64,000 nucleotides of DNA, taken from assembly GCA_017354895.1 (NCBI GenBank), contig CP071494.1, positions 2,728,001 to 2,792,000 on the forward strand. Reading direction: 5' to 3'. The position numbers were made by a program, and so were the translations under genes. Every line of letters starts with the position of its first letter. Position 1 is the first letter of the stretch. This DNA is from Podospora comata (lineage: Eukaryota; Ascomycota; Sordariomycetes; Sordariales; Podosporaceae). Below, one piece after another: positions 45,343 through 56,665 of the stretch. The notes under the pieces are model-generated. The model was not told the origin of the DNA and ran no database searches. It saw only the letters and a program-made list of their open reading frames with translations.

Positions 45343-46389
45343 TTTGTGTGGTTTGTGTGTGTGAAAGTGAACTGGCGGCAGAAGCAGGTACCCCAATGTG
45401 TTTTGAGCAGAGAGAAGGTCAATGATGCTGTCGCGAAGTTGGCAATTGAGAAGCAGTCGGGAATCCGACGCCTCGAACCCGGCAGGTGTCGGCACCTCGG
45501 CTTGATGCGACCAATCACAAAGCAGATGATTCGAATGCGGGATGAGGTGGACCGTGCAGCTCTCTTTTGGCTTTTTTGAAAGGGAACACGTGACGCTCCA
45601 ACGCCCGGCCCCACTTTGCGACATCAAAATGCAAATCTGCGCGCCAAAATTTTGCTTGCCTTTTCCTCTTTTTCTTCTTCAGATAGTATGGGAGCTCAAC
45701 CACAGCGTCACTGTTTTGCGAGTCGGTGATGCAATATAGTGGTAACCTCAGACGCTTTGGTGTCTACGGGTGCCCAGAGAAGAAAGAGATCCGTCGTTAA
45801 TCTCAGTCTCCAGTTTCCTCAGTCTGGTTGCTGTTTCAAAAAGAGATCTACATGTCATTCTTTTTGTGTTTACGTTTGTGTTTGGCTTGGCGCTTTTGGT
45901 CATCGCTTGGCAGTCGCTGTCATGTCGCCAATGTGTGGAGTGATGGGTACACCATGGTCACCTCAACGCTTGGCTCTAATACTTGACGGGCCGTCTCTGT
46001 TCGTTTGATAAGAACGTGTTCGCTGCATACTTCCAATTTTATTTGGCACCTGGATGATAATCATCAAGTATGGATGAAGTCTTGAATGAGCCAAGCTTTT
46101 GAGGTTGATATCTGCTGAGCATGAACATCGCTTTGGCAGAGACAACCCAGCTTCTGTAAGCCCAACGAGTAGTTTTTGTGGAGGCTCTCGCACCAAGACC
46201 GTCACGACAACATTTGCATTCATCAACATATCGAATTACATTGCTTGAATCAACATGAGCAATGACTACTGATTCATCTCTTTCACAAATCAGAGGTCAG
46301 AGTAAAACGACGGCCTCTGTCCTATTAAAAGTCTGCACATCCATACACTTGAACCCTCCCATTCCTGATCCTGAGTGTCGAAGATCGTC
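45343..46389. other. Intergenic, nothing recognised
   Basis: This is the promoter side of SDH3. Several short frames on both strands lack motifs. Confidence 0.5.
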
Positions 46390-46640
46390 AGCGCCTGGGC
46401 CTTTGACATGCCCGGCAATCAATCTATTCTGCTGATGCATAGGACCAAGCTAAGCTTAACCCCCTTCTCCTTCTTCTGATTCTTTGGTCGAACCAAAAGT
46501 TAAACGACGTCCTTGGGCACGGGCCAAAGCAAGGGGTATATCTTCCTCCACGCTCAGTAACAAGGCCACCCCATAACCCTGAATATTGTCAGCGCCCTGA
46601 TCTTCAGTTTTCACATTGATACGCCCGTCAAGTAGTCAGA
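46390..46640 (-). pseudogene. Degenerate copy of the 3' end of the neighbouring 2EXR gene
   Basis: On the minus strand the stretch reads LLLSVEEDIPLALARAQGRR and ends STKESEEGEGG, which parallels the C-terminus SSNESQEGEVGQVQ of the gene at 46667. At the DNA level CTTCTCCTTCTTCTGATTC (46462 area) matches CTTCTCCTTCTTGTGATTC (46685 area) with one change, and GTCAGCGCC occurs in both units. I read it as a partial tandem duplication that has decayed. Confidence 0.4.
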
Positions 46641-46666
46641 TTCAGCTGATCCAGAGGTCCAGCCTG

Positions 46667-47245
46667 TCACTGAACTTGACCTACTTCTCCTTCTTGTGAT
46701 TCGTTGCTCGACTCCATCTCAAGAATGAGCGGCTCGAGACCCGATTTGGCGTGCAATAGCTCAAGGGCACCCGGCTGATCGATGTATGCGCTTAAAATGA
46801 TCCGTAGGCACGGCTTCTTGACCGGGGGGGTGGAGATATCGATCCTGGTGATAGTTGGGAAGTGATCCAGGTATAGCGTATCCGAAGATGGATTGATATA
46901 TGCCTTTCTGCATCTCTCGCCAGACTCATTGGTGGTATGGTTGACATATCTTGACCAGACATTACACTCATAGTAGTGCCTCAATGTCTCCTGTCGGGTT
47001 TCGCTGTTGATGCGCAGGGTTACAGGCAGCTCGGGGTAGTCATGGATTCTGCCAACGCCAGGGCTAGAAATTGTGATGGTTTTTGGCTCCCATGTGTGGC
47101 GGTAAATCATGAACCGAAGTTCGAGTGGAAGTTTTTGAAGAGGCGTGAATGCGATCGAAGTTGAAGGGTCCGCTGCCGTACTGTCTCCTGCTTCTGGAGA
47201 ACCATTTGTTGTGTTGCCCGTGGTGTCGTCAGGTGGAGCACTCAT
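46667..47245 (-). CDS. 2EXR domain protein
   Basis: A single exon of 192 aa starts at ATG 47245 (MSAPPDDTTGNTTNG). After a disordered leader comes the 2EXR pattern: FTPLQKLPLELRFMIYRHTW, then LRINSETRQETLRHYYECNV, with the conserved LPxELRxxIY and RxNxExRxExLxxY elements, and NPSSDTLYLDHFP later. These proteins are abundant in filamentous ascomycetes, often in lineage-specific expansions. No biochemical role is established. The frame is open upstream to 47263, but only from a TTG codon. Confidence 0.82.
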   Translation of the reverse strand: MSAPPDDTTGNTTNGSPEAGDSTAADPSTSIAFTPLQKLPLELRFMIYRHTWEPKTITISSPGVGRIHDYPELPVTLRINSETRQETLRHYYECNVWSRYVNHTTNESGERCRKAYINPSSDTLYLDHFPTITRIDISTPPVKKPCLRIILSAYIDQPGALELLHAKSGLEPLILEMESSNESQEGEVGQVQ

Positions 47246-48035
47246 CTTGGGCGAGGGTACCAAGGGGGAATAGGTGTTGATAAGGGCTTGAGAAGACAGG
47301 AAGTATTAAAGCGAGAGTGCACCCATGTTGGCAGTGCAGTTTGAGACTAGGTCACATCTGAAGATGACACCGATATGTTTGAAAGTTTGATTCTCGAGTC
47401 ACAGCCCGGCTGTTGATGTAGTTGGTAGGTTTGGATATGCTGATAAAAAGCCAAGAAAACGAGATAGCGTGAAGCCTAGTTTCTCAAATCGCCGAAAATC
47501 GCGAAACAGGAGCACGCCGCAAGAACATCAGAAACGGTTGAGAAACCGATGCTCTGGGCTGAGGTGGATGAGTTGACGTTGGAAGAAGCTACTGGGGTCG
47601 CCGTTGACAATTTTGATTGGTTAGTTCAACGTCGAATCGCGTGCGCACCGACACCCGCCCGATATCCGAGCCCGGCGCTGGAAATGGTGGAGACCAATGA
47701 CATGACCGCCATCAGGTCTCACGAGCACGCAATCGACTAAGGATGCATGGCAGACAGATGACTCTGAAGAGGCTTCAGATCACGACTTCCGAAGATGGCG
47801 ATATCTCAGTATTGTAGACCCAATATATTGGGCTATCTGCCTTTCGAACCTGGCGCTTTTCTTCTACCTCTCCTACTCAGCGCGTTTTTGGCTTTGAAGC
47901 GGTTTGTGCACGGGACCCTGCGTTAATCGTTACGTCGACACCGGTTCACCAACCTTGCAGGAGCGCCGCCTCTCTGCACAACACATTAGGGTTCCTTCAT
48001 CCGAGCAACTCCATTCTCACTCAGAGCCTTCCACC
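47246..48035. other. Divergent promoter region
   Basis: This lies between the 2EXR gene (minus) and the permease (plus). The last 150 bases are a C/T- and A-rich leader ending in CCACCATGG, a strong start context. No gene is recognised. Confidence 0.5.
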
Positions 48036-49854
48036 ATGGCGGACGCCACAAGTTACAAAAAGCCGCCCGTCGACAACGACACGTATTCCGACCATGTCGA
48101 CAGTGAAGCCGCCAGCGAGGTCTACGATGAGAACGGTTCTCTACTCAGCGGAAAGACGGGGAGCAGCCTTGGATATGGAGTCCCAGACTCGAGAAAAATT
48201 GGTGTCACAGGTGCTGTCTTCTTGATCCTCAACAAGATGATCGGCACCGGCATATTCTCCACACCGTCCAGTATTTTCGCTTCGACCGGTTCGGTTGGCA
48301 TTAGTATTCTCTTGTGGGCAGTCGGTGAGTTGAGCGGTTCCTAGTGACTCAGCTCATGTTTGCTAACAAAGCACAGCGGGACTTCTCACTCTGTCCGGTC
48401 TCAGTGTCTACCTCGAATTTGGCCTTGCTATTCCACGCTCTGGAGGCGAAAAGAACTACCTGGAACGTGTATTCCGGAAACCGCCATTTCTCATCACAAG
48501 CGTCTTTGCTGTCCAGATGATCTTGCTCGGGTTTTCTGCTGGCAACTCTCTTGCATTCGGTAGATATGTGCTGCTAGCATGCGGTCACCCCATGCCTGAT
48601 GGCTTGGTTCCACGGATAATCGCCGTCGCCTGTATGACATTCGTCGTGCTCCTCCACGCAATCAAACCCACATGGGGCCTGCGACTTACCAACGCACTCG
48701 GGGTCTTCAAGGTGCTGGTTTTGTTGCTCATTGTCTTCGCTGGATTTGCGGCATTGGCAGGATACCGCTTGATCCCGGACCCTCACAACTTCGACAACTT
48801 TTGGGCCATCGAAAAGGGGGATGGGTATGGCGGTGGCGGGGCCTATGCGTATGCTACCGCTCTCCTGCAGGTTGTTTACAGCTACAAGGGGTGGGAAAAC
48901 GCCAATTATGTCATGGGAGAACTCAAGAATCCCCAGAGAACACTGAAAATTGCGGCGCCTCTCGCGGTCATTGGCGTTACCGTCCTGTATGTGTTGGCGA
49001 ATGTGGCTTATTTTGCGGCTATTCCAAAGGCCGAGCTGGCAAAGTCCGAGGTTATTGTTGCTGGCCTCTTCTTCCGCAACATGTTTGGAGAGAGCGTCGC
49101 CGCCAGGAGCTTGCCGGCTTTCGTCGCCCTAAGCAATATCGGGAATGTTCTCGCCGTCAGCTTCGCCCACTCCCGTGTCAATCAGGAGTTGGCAAAGGAG
49201 GGAATCCTACCATGGAGCAACTTTTGGGCTTCTACCAAGCCCTTCCGGACCCCTGCTGCAGCGGTATGTTCTTTTCCAGTCTGACTATTCTGACTGATAC
49301 CACTCGAACTTTACTGACCACCTGTACAGCTGTTTTTGCATTGGATCGTCACCGTTATTGTGCTCGTTGCACCCCCTCCCGGCCCGGCCTACAACTTCAT
49401 TGTCAATCTGTACACATACCCAGGAGCATGGATCAACACCATGGTTGCTGGTGGGCTTATTTACCTGCAGTTCAAGAAGTCCGAGAACTGGTCGTCGCCG
49501 TGGCGCACGTGGCTTCCGGTCACCATTGTGTACCTCCTACTCAACATTTTCCTCGCCATCACACCCTTCATCCCACCAAACAGCGACTGGAACGCCGATG
49601 GCTATCCATACTACGCATTCCCTCTCGTGGGAATTGCCATTTTGCTGCTGGGCGTGGTGTATTGGGCGGTGTGGACCAAGCTTTTACCAAAGCTTGGTGG
49701 CTACACTATTGTGGCAGAGATGGTTATTGATGAGACGGGCGAAGAAGTGATGAGATATCACAAGATTCCAACAACAGGTCCCAGGGAGGCGACGACACAA
49801 CCGCTCCTGTGGGACGGAAATGTCAGTGTCCATAGCGGTTATGGTTCGCTGTGA
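48036..49854 (+). CDS. Amino-acid permease, MUP1/LAT-like
   Basis: Three exons (48036-48324, 48377-49263, 49330-49854) encode 566 aa with about 12 membrane helices. The APC-superfamily entry motif lies in TM1 (FLILNKMIGTGIFSTPSSIF). Further marks are SGLSVYLEFGLAIPRSGGEK, SYKGWENANYVMGELKNPQR and VSFAHSRVNQELAKEGILPW, all typical of the fungal high-affinity methionine permease and LAT-like group. The role is import of an amino acid across the plasma membrane; methionine is likely by resemblance, not proven. The N-terminal 55 residues are Ser/Asp/Glu-rich and cytoplasmic, where ubiquitin-dependent endocytosis signals commonly lie. The start context is CCACCATGG. Confidence 0.9.
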
Positions 49855-51349
49855 CGATGGCGTGAGGACATGAGCGTTTACGAATTATGAATGAGACGAT
49901 GAATGGGACATGAGATAAGGACTGTCTTTGCATATATATGGCGCAGGGTTTACTTTCAACAGCATAGCATTATATTATTGGCTGGGTACGGACTTTCAAC
50001 ATCGTTTGGGCATGGGACGGGATAACGCGATAGAACTCTTGGAACACAACAAAGATTTCAACTTTCTTTCTCTGACTGGCGACTCTGCGAGTGCTCTGTG
50101 TGTTGACGAGAGGGACATTCTTCAGCGATAGCGCCCCGACACCCCGACATTGCGTGGAATAGCGTGTCGCATTCCATCCTTCTATCACCATCAAGTTCCA
50201 CCATACTCCATAATTAATCCTGATGGAGCTGGCACTTTCCAGGTAAGCACCTCCTTCCCGTCTGCATCACACACCCTCAATTTATTTTCATCTTTCTGGC
50301 CAAGCAGTCAGGCCGCATTGCAGCATGGCAGTGCTAGATTGCACCGCATCCATCATCATCATTCCTCAATGGTCATCACGATTCATCCCGCCTTGGAGGA
50401 GGCATGAAACATGGTGAGCCGCCCCAGCAACCGAACACTACTCATAGTCACGCATACAAATGGACGGCGATGCAACTCATTATCCATGCCATATTGGTCG
50501 AGTGGTCAGCAGTGGCGCATCTTTCGGTACGGGATTCCGAGATCTGCCCAAGCATCCTGGTTTGCGTGGCTGTCCAAAAGCAGAAAAGCACCGAGCGTCA
50601 AGCCGTGTGTGTGAAGATGTAAATCGCAGACTAACCGTCCCGTGGACTTGAATCTCGGTTGTGGCTTCGGCATATCACGATCCGTTACCGCGATGGTCGA
50701 CCTTCCTTCTAGACATGTAAGTAATCAAATCACACGGTACGATACGTCATTTGACGGCCGGCTATCCCGTGTCACGACTGCCTGGCTTCATAATATCTCA
50801 CTGCCTTTTCCTGCCATGAACTAGGGAAGCGCCCCAGTCCACTTCGGCCATTCTTCCCGCTGTTGATATTGCGCGCGGGTCTCCTTTTATATTAATTCGA
50901 CCACTTCCCACCAGTCGTTGGTGCAGGATCCGCTCATCATGTGTGGGTTCAGTCACAAAAGAGCGCAACAACAAGCTCCGTCTTGACAGGGACCCAACCC
51001 CATATTAGCCGGCAAATCGCAAAGCGAGCGGCAACACCACACAACCACTGACAGTCGAGCGGGAACCCAGCAGCGGGCCTAGACTGGAAAACCTGGGGCA
51101 ATCACAAATGAACTGGAGAATCTGGGGGAATGTCGGCTTGTGTATCCCACCCGCCCCGCCCTGCAACGGCAGAGCAAGCCGCAACCATGTAAATGGAACT
51201 TCCCTAAACGGCAACCGATGTAGCCTTCCCACGACTATCTCTACCTTTTTAAAGACTCAGGCTCATCTTCCACACCCTCACTCTTCTCTTTTCCTGTCTC
51301 ATCACATTTCTTGCTCTTGTGCCACCAGCCAGCCAAAACCAAATTCAAA
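49855..51349. other. Long upstream region of the AA9 gene
   Basis: The stretch is 1.5 kb without a supported gene. The last 200 bases are pyrimidine-rich and include CTTTTTAAAGACTC near 51250, a possible TATA-like element. Confidence 0.45.
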
Positions 51350-52176
51350 ATGTTGACCTCCCTCATCAGCACCCTCGGCCTCCTCGCCGCCGGCGTCAAC
51401 GCCCACGGTGCCGTCACCAGCTACATCATCGACGGCAAGACCTACCCCGGCTACCAGGGCTTCTCCCCGGCCAACAGCAAGAATGTGATCCAGCGCCAAT
51501 GGCCCGACTACAACCCCATCACCTCTTGCAGCGCCTCCCAGCTCCGCTGCAACGGCGGCACCTCGGCCACCGAGTCCGCCCCCGTCCAGCCCGGCTCCAA
51601 GGTCAGCGCCGTCTGGCAGCAGTGGACCCACTCCCAGGGCCCCGTCATCGTCTGGATGTACAAGTGCCCGGGCGCCTTCAGCTCCTGCGACGGGTCTGGC
51701 TCCGGCTGGTTCAAGATTGATGAGGGTGGCTTCAAGGCTAGCAACGGCGTGTTCCTCGACTCGGAGAACCCGTCTGGGTGGGATATTGCCAAGCTTGTTG
51801 GTGGCAACAAGCAGTGGACTAGCACTATTCCTTCGGGGCTTGCTCCTGGAAACTATCTCATTCGCCACGAGTTGATTGCCCTTCACCAGGCCAATGCTCC
51901 TCAGTTCTACCCCGAGTGCGCTCAGCTCGTGGTTGGCGGGTCCGGCTCGGCTCAGCCGGATAGCTCTTACAAGGCTGCTATTCCTGGGTACTGCAAGGAT
52001 GGTGACTCTAACATTAGGGTAAGTTGTTGTCTGCGAGGGAAGCTGAAATGGGATAATGGCTGACATGAGTATGATAGGTCCCCATCAACAACCGCAACAT
52101 TCCCCAGACCTATGTTGTCCCCGGCCCTCCCGTGTGGCGCGGTGCCTCCAAGAAGGCTCGTGACTTCTCTGCTTAA
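51350..52176 (+). CDS. AA9 lytic polysaccharide monooxygenase
   Basis: Two exons (51350-52018 and 52078-52176) encode 255 aa. An 18-residue signal peptide (MLTSLISTLGLLAAGVNA) ends so that mature residue 1 is His (HGAVTSYII), the first ligand of the copper brace. The second His is in WTHSQGPVIVWMYKC, and HQANAPQFYPECAQL gives the conserved Gln and axial Tyr. Cys pairs are placed as in AA9. There is no carbohydrate-binding module. The enzyme is secreted and oxidatively cleaves cellulose or related beta-glucans, usually induced on plant cell-wall material. The regioselectivity cannot be read by eye. Confidence 0.96.
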
Positions 52177-52561
52177 GCGGTTTAATGAAGCCCACGGGAT
52201 GAGGATGATTAGTGGAAGACAATTTTGGGTACATGCCTTGGTTTCCTCACTTTGACTTGAGCCATGGTAGCATTTCGACCGCTTTGGGTCATGTCAATCA
52301 ACTTTTGTATATAGCTCTTCGCCAATTGACACAATGTCTTCACTGGTTACAGACTGTTCACGTTTGATTTCTTTGGTGAAAGGGACAATCAACAAGAATC
52401 CCCTTTGCTTTTCTTCTGATCTCGCGACTATCCAACACTGTCAACCATCATCTGATTCGTTCTGAAGTTGCCTGACTTGTTCTATCAGCACATCATTTAA
52501 TGATAGGTGGGTAGTTTACGTCAATGGAAACAATAAAAGTTTCCCATGGCTGAATGGCGGG
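52177..52561. other. 3' flank of the AA9 gene
   Basis: No feature is recognised; TTTTGTATATAG near 52310 resembles a fungal 3'-end signal. Confidence 0.45.
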
Positions 52562-54490
52562 TTAGATGCCAGCATCTAACCGTCTGATTTGGCAGGACCA
52601 TGACTGATCACCATCGTTCCCTGTGTCCTCTTCTTTGCTCTTGTCCTCTTGATACTCGTCCTTTGTGGCATCTTGGTAGCTGTGAACTTCACAGATTCTT
52701 CTCTCAACACTTTCCTCGTCGTCGTCGTCGTCGTCATTATCATTATCTACCCCAGATGCAGTCGATTCATTGTTTCTCTCATTTTCGGGCACTACATCCA
52801 ATTCATGCGTTGGGTACCGGTGTATGCGCCCGTTGAGTGCGGAGTGATGGCACTGAAGCAAATGCAATAGTCTTTGCAAGTATAGTACGCGTATTACGTC
52901 CCAACTACCGTCTGAGTTGCACAAATAGTTAATACGTGTGTCCTTGTAGATAGTCCATGCAAAAACTTACCAGCAAACAGGCTTCACAGCGCAGCACGGT
53001 GCCCTTGCCGCCAATGAATCTCATCGTTTCTCAGCAAACCATTCTGTCGTATTTGATGCTGGTGATCCACCACGGGCGTTCGCTGCGCCCCATAGATTGA
53101 AGTTCATCCTATGACGGCGTGGCAAGACTGACAATATCTTCGCTGTGGCCGTAGCTGAAGATTTGAGCGAGTTGGTAAGCTGTCCAGGAGCAAAAGGCTC
53201 CTTTGCCTTCCACCAAGCGGCTTGCACCGGACCGAAGAAGCCCTCGGACAATGTCGGCAAATTGGGTAGTTTCTGCTCCCCAATTATCATCTTGGCGCAT
53301 CGCCCAAAGCAGGGGGGTCCATCCATCGTGGTTGACTAGATTGACAAGACCTGGATTGTGGTTCAGGATGTATTTGACTACATCCAAATGTCCACCCAAC
53401 ACGGCCATGTGCAGCATGTTTGCGACCCAAAAAGTATTTGGTATTGAGGCTGGCTCCTGCTTGAATAAGACATTCGATATAGGGGGACGCCACGATATGC
53501 GGTGAAGTGAATTGGATGACGGCCCATGTCGTCGCGAATGGTGACTTCTTGGCCTAGTTTGATCAGCTTCTTGATAATATCCAGCTCTGCACCTCCCAAT
53601 ATTGCCGCGCTCAGGGTGCTGCCGATCCAGATGGCTCCGCGCTGTAGTGAAAACTCCTCTCTGCCCGCCTTTAGAGAAAACCGGTCGCTGTTAACAGAAT
53701 AACGCAAGATGGGCTGCTTTTGGCCGTCATCGTCCGCTCGTTGAAGGGCAGGTGGCTTGGAAAGTTGTTCCCAGTGTCAAGTTGTACCTGTTAGTTGATA
53801 CTAGATCCATACTCAACCAAGAGCTTTACCCATTCAAGACCCAGACCCGGCTCACGGCAGGCAATGTGGAGGGAAGAGCCGCGAAGACCCGTGCCTCCCT
53901 CATTGACATCAGCACCTTCCTCAAGAACCAGGTATCCAGCAACCTCCCGACTTTTGACCAAAAGGGCCTGGGAGAGAGGGGTGATGCCGTCCTCGGCTAC
54001 GGCATTCACGGGATACCCGCGCTTAATGACGAGCTTGACCATCTCGACCGTGGTTCTCTTCCGAATCCAGTGAAGTGGCGTGTTCCCAGAATCAGTCTCG
54101 TCATCAACCTTCAAGTTGTAGAGAAACAGCTTCTTCAAGAACTCCGTGTTTGGGGTGTGTGGACGCAGAAAGCAACCAAGGGCGGCATTATCTCGCTCCC
54201 ACCATACAAGGTCGGATCTGCTCCCGCATCCAACAGATCCTAGAAGAGGTCTTCGTGACCATCTCTGATAGCAAACCACAACATCGTGCTTCTGCTCCAC
54301 AATATGTTCACATCCTGTTTGTGCTTGAGAAGCTCTCTGGCAGCATCAAGGGCAGAGGAGCGAGTGACCGGCTCAATATCTTCAGACTGCAGATACTTGA
54401 AGTCGTTCTCTTGAAAATGGCGGAAAGATTTATGTTTGACCGCTTGTCAGTGTTGACAGCTGTATCGAATTGCCGCACCATGTGAATTTT
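52562..54490 (-). pseudogene. Decayed ankyrin-repeat protein with C-terminal ZZ-type finger
   Basis: On the minus strand, ankyrin units follow one another: SGNTPLHWIRKRTTVEMVKL, VAEDGITPLSQALLVKSREV, SSLHIACREPGLGLEWVKLL, ILGGAELDIIKKLIKLGQEV, DDMGRHPIHFTAYR, SPYIECLIQAGASLNT and MLHMAVLGGHLDVVKYILNH. Below 53110 come GTVLRCEACLLV and, after a likely intron (donor near 52970), traces of a ZZ-like finger (YTCKDYCICF and CHHSALNGRIHRYPTHELDV). An acidic tail ends at 52562. The pieces lie in different frames. Breaks are visible near 54245 (TAG), 54190 (frame), 53490 and 53430 (two frame changes), and 53109 (TAG). The order is intact, so decay looks recent. A gene with unusual splicing is unlikely given the number of breaks. 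Confidence 0.68.
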
Positions 54491-54757
54491 GCTTCCTGAG
54501 CGATGTTACCGTTAACATGACTTCAAAATCACATGGTGCTATATGTACCTGAGCAAGTAAGCAATCAACCGCTTGACCGGTACATCTTCTAGGGTTATCA
54601 CAAAGAAAAGTGTTTCCGTTCATCTAGAAATTGGGGGCAGAATTGACTGACACAAACAGAAGAGTTTCCAGAAGAGCGGTCAATGCCATTCATAGAGAAA
54701 AACCGGGCAGTGCCTGGCTCCATGACAAACAACTTTATAACCCCCACTCCCCACCAC

Positions 54758-56120
54758 TTACAAAGTCCCATTAAAAGCTCTGAAAAACCCCAGCGGAAAT
54801 CCATCTGCCATAGCCTGAAACCCCGCCACGTTAGGATGCAAATGATCCCCCCCATCAAACTGCCTCGCCAGCTGCGCCCGATTCCCCGGATCCCCAATAA
54901 TCTTTGCAAAATCCACCGTCGTGTCAAACGTCCCGCTGTTCAAAATCCACTCATTCACCTTGACCCTCGTCTGCTCCCTCGTCGGGTTGCTATAGCTCTG
55001 CCCGCTCCCCGTAAACTGAGTAATCGTCCCCCCTATCGTCTTGATCCCCGCTGCTTTGCACTCCCTAACAATCTGCTGAAACGCGCTTTGCAACCTTGTC
55101 GCAATGGAGTTTTGAGAACCAGAGTCGGTGCCACCGCCGCCGATGTCATTCACCCCAATGAAGATCATGACATATTTCACGCCCGCTACTTGCAAAGCGT
55201 CGCGCTTGTACCGGGTGAGGAGGGTCGGTCCCAGACCGCCAGAGAGAACGGTGTTACCCCCCGCAGCCTGGTTGTTGACGCCGATGTGGTTGATTCCCTC
55301 TTTCTGCATACGCGCGATGAGCAGGTCAGGCCAGCGGTTGTTCCCGTCGTCGGTGCTGCCTCTCCCGTCGGTGATGCTATCCCCCAGGATCACAAACGCG
55401 GAGTGATCCTTTGGCTTCCAGGCTTCGACTGCGGACAGGAAGTACCAGTGCTTGGTGTTGGCTCCCCCGGACAGGGTGGCGGTGCTGACGCGGTTGCCGG
55501 ACTGCATGTGCGAGGTTGTGCGGCTGCCGGGGTGGCCGGTGATGCTGCTGCCTGACTGGCCTTGCTGGGAGTAGAGGGAGACGGCGATGTTGGTCTGGGG
55601 GCCGACGGAAAACTCGATTGGGTCCGTGTACGCTACCTGGCCGCGGGGGACGACGATGGAGGAGGAGCCGTTGCGGAAGGTGAGGGGTTTGAGTGTTGCG
55701 GCGTCGATGCCGGCTACTCCGGCTTTGTTTCCGGCGGCGAGGGCGATCGAGGCGGCGGTGATGGGGAGGTCGCTGCCGCCGAAGGTGTTGCTGATTTGGA
55801 TGCGGAGTCTCTCGGCGCCGATGGAGAGGTGGAGGGTTTGTCTGATGGTGGCATCGCGGAAGACGCCTCCGTTGGTCTGTGAAATGATTGTGTTAGTTTG
55901 GGCCGGATTGCGACACTGAAGAGAAACATACGAATTGCGAAGGTGGCATATTGTTAGGCTCAACCAGCTGAGGCATGGAAGTCCATGTTGCCACCCAGTG
56001 ATTATCCTCCTGACGAGAGTTGAGTTCTCTCTCGTCCAACTCGGCGGTTGGAATAGCAGTAGCCCATCGTGCTGACACCAGCAGCAATGAAGAGGCAATT
56101 CTCGCCCACGAAGAAAGCAT
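54758..56120 (-). CDS. Secreted GDSL/SGNH esterase
   Basis: Two exons (56120-55932 and 55876-54758) encode 435 aa. The N-terminus is a signal peptide (ARIASSLLLVSARWATA), followed by WVATWTSMPQLVEPNNMPPS, a common start of this fungal family. A beta-rich region precedes the SGNH core. The core has block I FVILGDSITDG with the nucleophile Ser, the block II Gly near AAGGNTVL, block III FIGVNDIG with Asn, and block V DGGDHLHPN with Asp and His of the triad. The substrate may be an acetylated or feruloylated polysaccharide, but this is not determined. The ATG at 56120 is chosen because upstream codons lack an ATG. Confidence 0.92.
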
Positions 56121-56665
56121 GGTGACCACTTGAGTTATTAACTTAGTCAAAGCCAACAACACTCGCCCCTCCAAGACCTGGTGATTGTTGAAATGAGCAT
56201 TTTGAAGCTCTTATACAGCCCGTTGGTCCCGCCGGCGGATGATGAGTCCCCGAGGTTTAATTGTCGGTGCTAAGGAGAAGCTATCTAATTTAGCCACGAG
56301 GCAGAGTAGTACGGGGCCCAACAGATCCTCGTGCGGGCTGCGTAAGTGGGCTTAGATCGTGGTTATTTACCCAGCGGGAATACCGTGGCGGGCTTGGGTG
56401 ATGCGGGTGATCTGCTGTGTCGGCCTTTCTGTATCGTGGAAAATCTGTGGGGAAGCGGGAAGAACAATGGAACCGAGACCATGAGCATTATGGTGGCATG
56501 TCAGGGGTAAATATCCCGAATCCATCCACACTCGAGTTTGCTGGTACTTCAAATGCATGCATTGCGGACTTGAGGTATGGAATTAAGTTCGCGCCGTGTA
56601 TAGTATTGCAAACTCAAACCCAATGCCGAACTTCCTGGCCAGAACCCTTCACAGCTTTCTCATAG
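56121..56665. other. Intergenic, nothing recognised
   Basis: This is the promoter of the GDSL gene and the 3' flank of the P450 gene. No other feature. Confidence 0.5.

Noticed and set aside
51302-52066. 254-codon minus-strand frame opposite the AA9 gene
   Set aside because: It is an antisense shadow caused by the GC-rich third positions of the AA9 gene.
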